DNA of 8,339 nt, from assembly GCA_003519485.1 (NCBI GenBank), contig DOWQ01000330.1, positions 1 through 8,339 on the forward strand. The letters run 5' to 3'. The stretch is from Streptomyces sp. Lineage in GTDB: Bacteria; Actinomycetota; Actinomycetes; Streptomycetales; Streptomycetaceae. Shown here one piece after another: positions 1 to 5,555 of the stretch. The notes below the pieces were generated by a model. The model did not search any database, had not been told where the DNA came from, and worked only from the letters and a program-made list of their open reading frames with translations. Both the position numbers and the translations under genes were made by a program. Positions within the stretch are counted from its first letter, which is position 1. Each line of letters begins with the position of its first letter.

Positions 1-161
1 GCGAGAGGGCGGCCCGTGCCGCACCGGGTCCCCTACTCTTGTGCGATTACGTCCGCCTCATCAGGGTGGCGTAGGGTGGCGAAGCCACCAACTGCCCGTA
101 TCAGTACGTGCGTTGACGGTTAGCCTGCGGTGTCCGCGCACGGCTGATCGAGAGGATTCCT
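1..161 (+). promoter_or_regulatory. Leader/promoter region of the conservon operon
   Basis: This stretch upstream of cvnA has no convincing gene. It contains a tandem direct repeat AGGGTGGCG at 63-71 and 73-81. The second copy overlaps a small hairpin, GGTGGC-GAA-GCCACC, at 75-89. TAGGGT at 72-77 resembles the TAGRRT -10 hexamer of streptomycete housekeeping promoters, but the nearest -35-like sequence (TTACGT, 47-52) is 19 bases away, a poor spacing. TTGACG at 113-118 resembles a -35 box but has no matching -10 box. A GAGAGGA ribosome binding site at 150-156 lies 5 bases before the cvnA ATG. The operon promoter is probably here or just left of the window, but its exact position is a guess. 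Confidence 0.35.
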
Positions 162-1886
162 ATGCCTGCACCTCCCGCATACGCCGCTCGCCAGGAAACC
201 GGCCCTGCCTCCACGGTGGCCCGCTCCGGGAAACACGGCAGCCCGCCTCCTCATGAGGCGGCCGCCGACTCGGCACTCCGTTCCCGAATGCTCCGGCTGA
301 CCGCGCTCCCCGCTCTGGTCGTGACCGTGATCTCGGCCGCCGCCACGGTGTTCGTCATCCTGCGCCCCGACGGCAGTGGTGACGCCGCCGCCTGGAGCGT
401 CCTGGTCGGCGCCGCCGTGCTCGGTTGCGGCATCGCCGCCGCCGCGGCGGTCGCCGGTGACGGACAGGCCCGCAGTACCGCCCGGCGGTACGCCGCGCTG
501 CGCCGGTCCGGCGCCCGCGCCGAGTCCGAACTCCAGGAGCTCGTGCAGCGCCTGGCCTCGGGCGAGCGGATCCAGCCGTACCAGCCCTCGGCCGTGCCGC
601 GGCCCACGGGTGACGCGCTGGACCTGCTGGCGCACGAGTTCACCCGGGCCCAGCGGACGGCCGAGGCCGCCGTGGTGGAGGCCGCGCACGTGGTGCGCGG
701 CGACTCCGGCAGCGAGGAGAAGGTCGAGGTCTTCGTGAACCTCGCCCGCCGCCTGCAGTCCCTCGTCCACCGCGAGATCGAGCTCCTCGACGAGCTGGAG
801 AACGAGGTCGAGGACCCGGACCTGCTCAAGGGTCTCTTCCACGTCGACCACCTGGCGACCCGCATCCGCCGCCACGCCGAGAACCTCGCCGTGCTCGGCG
901 GCGCCATCTCCCGGCGTCAGTGGAGCCGTCCGGTGAGCCTTACCGAGGTGCTGCGCTCCTCGATCGCGGAGGTCGAGCAGTACTCCCGGGTCAAGCTGGT
1001 GCCGCCGATCGACGGCACGCTCCGCGGCCACGCCGTCGCGGACGTCATCCACCTGCTCGCCGAACTCGTCGAGAACGCCACGGTCTTCTCCGCGCCGCAC
1101 ACCCAGGTGCTGCTGCGCGCCCAGCGGGTGGCCGCCGGGCTGGCCGTCGAGGTCGACGACCGCGGGCTCGGCATGCCGCGCGGCGAGCAGGAGCGGATGA
1201 ACGCGCTGCTCGCCGACCCGGACCGGATCGACGTCAGCGAGCTGCTCCGGGACGGCCGGATCGGGCTGTTCGTGGTGTCCGCCCTGGCCCGCCGGCACGG
1301 CATCGCCGTGCAGCTGCAGAACAACATCTACGGCGGTGTCCAGGCCGTGCTCGTGCTGCCGCTCGCGCTCCTCGGCAACACCGATCCGGATCAGGCCGCG
1401 TCGCCCGGCGCCGCCCAGATCCCCGCTCCGCGTTCGCCGGCGGCCATGCCGGTCACCCAGCACGCCCAGGTCAGGGGCCCCGGCCCCATGCCCGAACCGG
1501 CGGCCGTACCCGTAGCCGGACCCGCGGCGTCGTCCGCGGTACCGGACCGGCACCCGGTCGCCCCGCAGCACACCCGCGCCCCGGAGGAACCCGAGCGGAT
1601 GGCAGCAGGAGCCGTGGAACCGAATCCGACCGCGCCCGCCGCGGCCGCCCCGGCCGCATCGCATCCCGACGACGCCTCGGGGGACCGGCCGGAGCTGCCG
1701 CACCGGCGCCGTCAGGAGCATCTCGCCCCGGAGCTCCGGGACCTGCCGGCCGCGCCGCGGGCCTCGGCGGGCGATGGGAAGGAACCCGCGCACAACCCCG
1801 AGCTGATGGCCTCGTTCCAGCGTGGTTTCAGTCTCGCGGACGGTCCCGACGCGCCTGACGAGTCCAGCCCGGACAGCACCCACTGA
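162..1886 (+). CDS. cvnA: Conservon sensor-kinase-like membrane ATPase CvnA
   Basis: A 574-residue histidine-kinase-like protein, the membrane component of a conservon. Two hydrophobic segments (about residues 47-67 and 77-98) are separated by only about nine residues, so there is almost no extracellular sensor. A linker and helical region follows (about 105-247) with the family motif FHVDHLATRIRRHAENL (226-242), then a GHKL-type ATPase domain: N box LLAELVENATVFS (298-310), G1 box VDDRGLGM (331-338) and G2 box DGRIGLFVVSALARRHG (364-380). Residues from about 408 to the end form a Pro/Ala-rich, probably disordered tail. In studied conservons CvnA binds the CvnB-C-D proteins at the membrane rather than pairing with a response regulator, and none is encoded nearby. 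His230 is conserved in the family, but I infer nothing about its phosphorylation. The ATG at 162 is chosen because GAGAGGA precedes it by 5 bases. Start of the operon; 35 bases separate it from cvnB. Confidence 0.93.
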   Translation: MPAPPAYAARQETGPASTVARSGKHGSPPPHEAAADSALRSRMLRLTALPALVVTVISAAATVFVILRPDGSGDAAAWSVLVGAAVLGCGIAAAAAVAGDGQARSTARRYAALRRSGARAESELQELVQRLASGERIQPYQPSAVPRPTGDALDLLAHEFTRAQRTAEAAVVEAAHVVRGDSGSEEKVEVFVNLARRLQSLVHREIELLDELENEVEDPDLLKGLFHVDHLATRIRRHAENLAVLGGAISRRQWSRPVSLTEVLRSSIAEVEQYSRVKLVPPIDGTLRGHAVADVIHLLAELVENATVFSAPHTQVLLRAQRVAAGLAVEVDDRGLGMPRGEQERMNALLADPDRIDVSELLRDGRIGLFVVSALARRHGIAVQLQNNIYGGVQAVLVLPLALLGNTDPDQAASPGAAQIPAPRSPAAMPVTQHAQVRGPGPMPEPAAVPVAGPAASSAVPDRHPVAPQHTRAPEEPERMAAGAVEPNPTAPAAAAPAASHPDDASGDRPELPHRRRQEHLAPELRDLPAAPRASAGDGKEPAHNPELMASFQRGFSLADGPDAPDESSPDSTH

Positions 1887-1921
1887 CCTCCCCTCCGACC
1901 CCCTAGGAGAAGAACGCTTCC

Positions 1922-2374
1922 ATGGTGAGCGACATGCGCACCGGCCAGACCAACGATCTGTCCTGGCTGCTGACCGGCCTCGTCCAGCGCGTGCCCCATA
2001 CCCGCAGCGCGCTGCTGCTGTCATCCGACGGCCTGGTCAAGGCCGTCGACGGCCTCGACACCGACAGCGCGGACCATATGGCCGCACTGGCGTCAGGCCT
2101 CTACTCCCTCGCCCGCAGCGCCGGCATGCGGTTCGACAACGGCGGTGACGTCCGGCAGGTGGTGGTGGAACTCGACGCCTCGCTGCTGTTCGTCTCGGCC
2201 GCCGGCTCCGGCGCCTGCCTGGCCGTGATGGCCGCGCGCGAGGCCGACGCCGCCGTGCTGGGCTACGAGATGGCCATGCTCGTGAAGAGCGTCCGCCCGT
2301 ACCTCGCGACGCCCGCCCGCCGGCCGGTGGGCACGCCCCACGACGGTCCGGCGCAGCCCGGTTCGGGGCGCTGA
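1922..2374 (+). CDS. cvnB: Roadblock/LC7-family conservon protein CvnB
   Basis: A 150-residue Roadblock/LC7 protein, the family to which bacterial MglB belongs. The fold covers about residues 12-125, with family signatures LSWLLTGLVQRVP (13-25), ALLLSSDGLVKA (30-41) and DHMAALASGL (51-60). It is followed by a flexible Pro/Gly-rich tail (about 130-150). Roadblock proteins dimerise and bind small Ras-like GTPases as regulators. Here the partner would be CvnD, encoded two genes downstream, with CvnA as membrane anchor; this is inferred from the family and gene order. AGGAG at 1905-1909 lies 12 bases before the ATG at 1922, which is slightly long. The in-frame GTG at 1925 or ATG at 1934 could be used instead, removing one or four residues that are not part of the domain. 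The stop is 2 bases before cvnC, so coupled translation is likely. Confidence 0.93.
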   Translation: MVSDMRTGQTNDLSWLLTGLVQRVPHTRSALLLSSDGLVKAVDGLDTDSADHMAALASGLYSLARSAGMRFDNGGDVRQVVVELDASLLFVSAAGSGACLAVMAAREADAAVLGYEMAMLVKSVRPYLATPARRPVGTPHDGPAQPGSGR

Positions 2375-2376
2375 GA

Positions 2377-2751
2377 ATGGCCGACGCACGGGACGGGATG
2401 TGGCTCGACGACCAAGCCGGCCGGCTGGTCCGTCCGTACACGGTCAGCAATGGGCGCACCCGTCCCTCGGCGCACTTCGACCTGCTGACGATGGTGATGG
2501 CCACCGGCAGCGAACCCCGCAACTATCTCGGTCCCGACCACGCCCAGGTGCTGGAACTCTGCGACGGCCCGATGTCGGTGGCGGAGCTCTCGGCCCATGT
2601 CCGGCTTCCCGCGGTCGTCACCAAGGTCCTGCTCTCGGACCTCGTCGACTGCGGGGCCATCACCACGAAGGCCCCACGCACGGTGGCGGCCGTCCCCAAC
2701 GACCAAGACCTCCTGGAGGCGGTGCTGCATGGTCTCCGCAAACGACTCTGA
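2377..2751 (+). CDS. cvnC: DUF742 conservon protein CvnC
   Basis: A 124-residue DUF742 protein, third member of the conservon. The family's N-terminal signature is clear: MWLDDQAGRLVRPYTVSNGR at residues 8-27, followed by FDLLTMV (34-40). The second half (about 55-115) reads like a winged-helix fold: HAQVLELCDGPMSVAELSAH (55-74), LPAVVTKVLLSDLVDCGAI (77-95). The biochemical role of DUF742 is poorly known. In studied conservons it associates with CvnA, B and D, so a scaffold or regulatory role in that complex is the reasonable inference; DNA binding is not shown. The ATG at 2377 sits 2 bases after the cvnB stop, with GGGG at 2365-2368 as a weak ribosome binding site. The ATG at 2398 is an alternative that begins exactly at the conserved signature. 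The 3' end overlaps cvnD. Confidence 0.93.
   Translation: MADARDGMWLDDQAGRLVRPYTVSNGRTRPSAHFDLLTMVMATGSEPRNYLGPDHAQVLELCDGPMSVAELSAHVRLPAVVTKVLLSDLVDCGAITTKAPRTVAAVPNDQDLLEAVLHGLRKRL
2715..2719 (+). promoter_or_regulatory. Ribosome binding site of cvnD inside cvnC
   Basis: GGAGG lies 9 bases before the ATG at 2729, within the coding sequence of cvnC. It decides the start of cvnD: a longer open frame reaches back to an ATG at 2597, but its extra 44 residues are Arg/Ser/Pro-rich, out-of-frame translation of cvnC and do not resemble a GTPase. Confidence 0.8.
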
Positions 2752-3328
2752 CCCCTTCCCGACCGCTCTGAAGATCCTGGTCGCAGGTGGCTTCGGAGTC
2801 GGCAAGACGACCTTCGTCGGCGCGGTCAGCGAGATCGACCCGCTGAGCACGGAGGAGCTCCTCACCTCGGTCAGCTCACGGACCGACAGCCTCGACGGGG
2901 TCGAGCACAAGTCCACCACCACCGTGGCGATGGACTTCGGCCGGATCACCCTGGACCCGGAGCATGTGCTGTACCTGTTCGGCACGCCCGGCCAGGAGCG
3001 GTTCTGGTTCATGTGGGACGAGCTGTCCAACGGCGCGCTGGGCGCGGTCGTGCTGGCAGACACCCGCCGGCTGGACCAGTGCTTCGCCGCGGTGGACTTC
3101 TTCGAGCGCCGCGGCATCAGCTTCATCGTGGCGGTCAACGTCTTCGACAACTCGTACCGCTACAGCGAGGAAGAGGTCCGTGCGGCCGTCGACCTCCGGC
3201 CCGAGGTGCCGGTCGTCCTGTGCGACGCCCGGCAGTGCAACTCCGGTACCAAGGTGCTCGTCTCGCTCATCCAGCATCTGATCTCCACCGTCGCGGCGCC
3301 GTCGGTGGCGGCCGATGCGCTGCGCTGA
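2729..3328 (+). CDS. cvnD: Ras-like small GTPase CvnD of the conservon
   Basis: A 199-residue small GTPase, the catalytic switch of the conservon. The P-loop is GGFGVGKT (residues 20-27). A threonine run STTTV (62-66) fits switch I, and LFGTPGQERFWFMW (83-96) fits switch II, with the usual Asp of DxxG absent but Gly88 and Gln89 kept. The base-recognition motif is VNVFD (136-140) in place of NKxD, and CDAR (165-168) stands in for SAK. These departures are shared by the actinobacterial conservon and MglA-like GTPases as I know them. There is no C-terminal cysteine for lipid attachment, so membrane recruitment would come through partners such as CvnA. The ATG at 2729 is inside cvnC (23-base overlap) and has GGAGG 9 bases upstream. 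The overlap suggests tightly coupled, stoichiometric expression. Confidence 0.93.
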   Translation: MVSANDSDPFPTALKILVAGGFGVGKTTFVGAVSEIDPLSTEELLTSVSSRTDSLDGVEHKSTTTVAMDFGRITLDPEHVLYLFGTPGQERFWFMWDELSNGALGAVVLADTRRLDQCFAAVDFFERRGISFIVAVNVFDNSYRYSEEEVRAAVDLRPEVPVVLCDARQCNSGTKVLVSLIQHLISTVAAPSVAADALR

Positions 3329-3369
3329 ACCCCCGTAAGCCTTACCCGATCCGCCGCGAACGGAGCCCC

Positions 3370-3963
3370 ATGTCCATACCGACGCCCTACACCCAGTTCG
3401 ACCCGACCAGCCATCTGCTGCTCACTCCCCAGGACGGCGAGGCACCCGCGCGCGTCGCCCGGCTGGCCGAACTCGGAATCGGCGAAGCGCCCGTGCCGGA
3501 GTTCGACGACTTCGCCCGGGAGCTGGCCAGGATCACCGGCGCGCCGTACGCGATGGTCAACTTCATCGACGAGAACCGCCAGTACTTCGCGGGCCTGTAC
3601 AGCCCCGACAGCGGCCAGTCGGGCGTAGAGCTCGGCCCGTCGCCGCAGACCGCCCAGCCCGGCCGCGTGATGGCGCGCGACCACGGCTACTGCCCGCACG
3701 TCGTCGTGCGGCGCAAGGCGCTGGTGCTGGAGGACGTCTGCGACTACCCGCGCTTCGCGGGGAACCCGGTCGTCGACGAGATCGGCATCCGGTCGTATCT
3801 CGGTGCTCCGCTGATCGACCGCACCGGCATGGCGCTCGGCACGGTCTGCGTGGTGGCCCAGGAGCCGCGGCCGTGGGGCCGCCAGGGCCTGGAGACCATC
3901 AAGACGATGGCCGCCGACCTGGTCGACCGGATCCACCAGCGGGAGGCTGAGCGCCGCGCCTGA
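3370..3963 (+). CDS. GAF-domain protein, fifth gene of the conservon operon
   Basis: A 197-residue protein consisting almost only of one GAF domain (about residues 40-188), a small-molecule or redox sensing fold. Seen motifs: YAMVNFIDENRQYFAG (60-75), DHGYCPHVVV (104-113), LEDVCDYPRFAGNP (120-133) and IRSYLGAPLIDRTGMALGTV (140-159), the last being the typical GAF core strand-turn-strand. Cysteines occur at 108, 124 and 160; Cys108 in the DHGYC motif is notable, but a bound haem, flavin or bilin cannot be read from sequence. There is no kinase, HTH or GGDEF output domain, so it must act through partners, presumably the Cvn complex. The ATG at 3370 has GGAG at 3362-3365 and follows cvnD by 41 bases. 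The frame is open back to 3013, but that upstream part lies inside cvnD and is not GAF-like. Ligand unknown. Confidence 0.88.
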   Translation: MSIPTPYTQFDPTSHLLLTPQDGEAPARVARLAELGIGEAPVPEFDDFARELARITGAPYAMVNFIDENRQYFAGLYSPDSGQSGVELGPSPQTAQPGRVMARDHGYCPHVVVRRKALVLEDVCDYPRFAGNPVVDEIGIRSYLGAPLIDRTGMALGTVCVVAQEPRPWGRQGLETIKTMAADLVDRIHQREAERRA

Positions 3964-3964
3964 G

Positions 3965-3990
3965 TCCGGCCGGGCGAACCGCCCGCCGGA
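3965..3990 (+). terminator. Hairpin just after the GAF gene stop
   Basis: TCCGG and CGGGCG pair with CGCCCG and CCGGA around an AAC loop, giving an 11-bp stem with one bulged C, starting 2 bases after the GAF gene stop. There is no T-run, as is common for streptomycete hairpins. It probably protects or ends the operon transcript together with the stronger hairpin that follows. Confidence 0.55.
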
Positions 3991-4003
3991 GCTGCGTGCG
4001 AGG

Positions 4004-4036
4004 GGATCCACGGGCACCCGATGTGCCCGTGGATCC
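4004..4036 (+). terminator. Strong intrinsic terminator of the conservon operon
   Basis: A perfect 14-bp inverted repeat, GGATCCACGGGCAC and GTGCCCGTGGATCC, encloses a 5-base loop (CCGAT) and is followed by TTTTCTTC on the plus strand. This is a textbook rho-independent terminator for the rightward operon. The stem ends 6 bases from the stop codon of the convergent leftward dehydrogenase gene, so it may also stop or stabilise that transcript, although no T-run follows on the minus strand. Confidence 0.88.
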
Positions 4037-4042
4037 TTTTCT

Positions 4043-5242
4043 TCACACCTTTTCGGTCTCCATGCGGACGAGCGAGGAGAGTTTGTCCGACCACGAGCCC
4101 TTGGCCCGGCCCAGTGCCAGTTCGCCGAGGCGCAGCAGCTGGATGTCGGAGGTGCCTGCCGGGGCGAAGATGTGGAAAGCGTCCCGCAGGTAGCGCTCGA
4201 TGGGGCGGTCGGTGAAGAGCCCGCTGGCTGCGTGGATCTCCATGGCGTTGCGTGCGGAATCGAGCGCGTACTCGACGTTCAGCAGCTTGGCGTTCATCAG
4301 TTCGGCGTCGCAGGGCAGCCCGCGGTCCAGGAGATGGACGGCGTGGTACGCGGCCAGCCGCGCCGTCATCAGCCGGGACTGGATCTGGCCCAGCTTGAGC
4401 TTGATGGAGCCGATGTCGCCGAGGGGCTTGCCGTAGCGCTCGCGCTCGGTGCAGAAGGCCGTGGTCTCGTCCAGGATGGCCTGGTGGATGCCCAGGGACA
4501 CCGCGGCGAGGTTGGACCGCCCGTAGAGCACGCTGGAGGAGTACGCGACGGAGAGGCCGTCCCCCTCCTCGCCCAGCCGGTTGGCCGCCGGCACCCGGCA
4601 GTCCTTGAAGATCAGCTCTCCGAAGCTGAAGCCGTGCAGGCCCATGGCGGGCTGCTGCTCGCCGAGCGAGAAGCCGGGGGCGTCGGCTTCCACGAGGAAG
4701 GCCGTGAGGCCCTTGGAGCCGGGCCCGGTGCGGACCACGACCCCGTGCAGATCGCCGACGTGGCTGTTGCCGACGAAGACCTTGCTTCCGTTGAGGATGT
4801 AGTCGTCACCGTCGCGGACGGCCGTGCTCTCCATGCCCAGCACATGACCGCCGGACTGCGGCTCCGTCACGGCGATCGTCGGCAGGCACTCGCCGGAAGC
4901 GATCTTCGGAAGCCAGGTCTTGCGCTGGGCGTCGTCGCCGAAGTGGACGATCTTGGCGACGCCGAGCTGAGAGGCCTGCACCATCGCGCCCATGGCCCCG
5001 CTGACCCGGGCCAGTTCCTCGATGATGACGGTTTTCGCCAGGTGTCCGGCGCCCATCCCACCGTACACCTCATCGATGGTGACGCCGATCCAGCCCTGCT
5101 GGGCTATGAGGCGCGAGATGTCGTGGGAGACGGTACGGGACGCCTCCATCTCGGGTATCCGGGGGCGTACCTCCCGTTCTGCGAACTCGCGTACCCGTTG
5201 CCGCAATTGTTGATGGTGGCGGTTGGCGAAATAACGTTCCAC
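4043..5242 (-). CDS. Acyl-CoA dehydrogenase-like flavoprotein lacking the usual catalytic Glu
   Basis: A 399-residue protein of normal length for the acyl-CoA dehydrogenase family, flavoenzymes that introduce an alpha-beta double bond into acyl thioesters. The all-alpha N-terminal domain is about residues 1-118. The beta domain contains TIAVTEPQSGGHVLGM (122-137) and NGSKVFVGNSHV (151-162), which match the flavin/substrate contact loops. The C-terminal helical domain has RERYGKPLGDI (267-277), EIHAASGLF (335-343), YLRDAFHIFAPAGTSDIQ (351-368) and LALGRA (375-380). Medium-chain enzymes have their catalytic base in YEGT; here that segment is APAGT (360-364). Isovaleryl and long-chain enzymes use a Glu in an earlier helix, where this protein by eye has Gly241. 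It may therefore use another base or catalyse a variant reaction, possibly on a carrier-protein-bound substrate. The GTG start at 5242 has GAGGGG 6 bases upstream. Cytoplasmic; substrate not predictable. Confidence 0.88.
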   Translation of the reverse strand: MERYFANRHHQQLRQRVREFAEREVRPRIPEMEASRTVSHDISRLIAQQGWIGVTIDEVYGGMGAGHLAKTVIIEELARVSGAMGAMVQASQLGVAKIVHFGDDAQRKTWLPKIASGECLPTIAVTEPQSGGHVLGMESTAVRDGDDYILNGSKVFVGNSHVGDLHGVVVRTGPGSKGLTAFLVEADAPGFSLGEQQPAMGLHGFSFGELIFKDCRVPAANRLGEEGDGLSVAYSSSVLYGRSNLAAVSLGIHQAILDETTAFCTERERYGKPLGDIGSIKLKLGQIQSRLMTARLAAYHAVHLLDRGLPCDAELMNAKLLNVEYALDSARNAMEIHAASGLFTDRPIERYLRDAFHIFAPAGTSDIQLLRLGELALGRAKGSWSDKLSSLVRMETEKV

Positions 5243-5248
5243 TGCCTG

Positions 5249-5254
5249 CCCCTC
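5249..5254 (-). promoter_or_regulatory. Ribosome binding site of the acyl-CoA dehydrogenase gene
   Basis: On the minus strand GAGGGG lies 6 bases before the GTG at 5242. A nearby ATG at 5256 is out of frame with the dehydrogenase, so the GTG is the supported start. Confidence 0.7.
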
Positions 5255-5264
5255 ATCCGCGTGT

Positions 5265-5286
5265 CCCCCACGTCGGAGCGTGGGGG
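5265..5286 (-). promoter_or_regulatory. Leader hairpin upstream of the acyl-CoA dehydrogenase gene
   Basis: A perfect 8-bp inverted repeat, CCCCCACG and CGTGGGGG, with a 6-base spacer, lies about 10 bases upstream of the ribosome binding site of the dehydrogenase gene. It could be an mRNA hairpin affecting translation or stability, or a repressor operator. No known operator consensus is recognised. It is unlikely to be a terminator for the upstream secDF gene because a better candidate lies at 5497-5538. Confidence 0.45.
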
Positions 5287-5496
5287 CTGACCGTCGGCGA
5301 CAGCCCCGTCACCAGGTCGGCCGCCTGCAACATCGTCTACAACTCGAGAGGTCCCGCCAAGATCGTTTCGACTCTTTGGCCGAAAGCCCCGGTGTTGTTT
5401 TCTGACGACAACCGTGCGATGCGGAACATGAGTTAACCACATGCTCATACGGACCGAAATGCCCCAGTGAGCCACCCTGACAGGTTTAATGATCAA

Positions 5497-5538
5497 CTCC
5501 CCCCGGCCACCAGGGACTTACCCGGCGGCCGGAGGGAG
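5497..5538 (-). terminator. Probable terminator of secDF
   Basis: CTCCCTCCGGCC pairs with GGCCGGGGGGAG on the minus strand as a 12-bp stem with a single U-G wobble. The 18-base loop can fold further through GGG and CCC. The same position would be a C-A mismatch in a plus-strand RNA, so the structure favours the leftward transcript. It begins 17 bases after the secDF stop. It is followed by TTGATCATTAAACC rather than a T-run, which is acceptable for a streptomycete terminator. Confidence 0.65.
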
Positions 5539-5555
5539 CTTTTGTTGGCGATCCG

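Larger units (their letters stand above)
5243..5555. other. Intergenic region between secDF and the acyl-CoA dehydrogenase gene
   Basis: A 313-base gap between two leftward genes, with no convincing coding sequence. It holds, in the direction of transcription, the probable secDF terminator (5497-5538), a relatively A+T-rich stretch (about 5360-5495) suited to a promoter, and the leader hairpin (5265-5286). Within the A+T-rich part, ATGAG at 5429-5433 and CTCAT at 5444-5448 form a short inverted repeat with an 11-base spacer that could be an operator. No -35/-10 pair with good sequence and spacing was found for the minus strand. The best, TTGGCG (5355-5360) with TAGACG (5334-5339), has only 15 bases between the hexamers. 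Confidence 0.5.

Noticed and set aside
113..118. TTGACG as the -35 box of the cvnA promoter
   Set aside because: No -10-like hexamer occurs 16-19 bases downstream; the sequence there is G/C-rich.
120..2024. 634-residue minus-strand open frame opposite cvnA
   Set aside because: It lies antisense to a clearly recognisable CvnA, has Arg/Gly-rich low-information sequence with no domain, and is the expected by-product of high G+C codon bias.
2597..2728. Upstream extension of cvnD by 44 residues
   Set aside because: The extra residues are translated out of frame from cvnC and are Ser/Arg/Pro-rich. The internal start at 2729 has GGAGG and begins just before the GTPase fold.
3013..3369. Upstream extension of the GAF gene by 119 residues
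   Set aside because: It overlaps cvnD in another frame and gives an Arg-rich non-domain sequence. The ATG at 3370 has a ribosome binding site and starts before the GAF domain.
4172..5290. 372-residue plus-strand open frame opposite the acyl-CoA dehydrogenase
   Set aside because: It mirrors the codons of a well-supported gene, has no recognisable motif and no convincing ribosome binding site.
5104..5496. 130-residue minus-strand open frame spanning the gap upstream of the dehydrogenase
   Set aside because: Its second half overlaps the dehydrogenase in another frame. It shows no domain and covers the region holding the hairpin and likely promoter.
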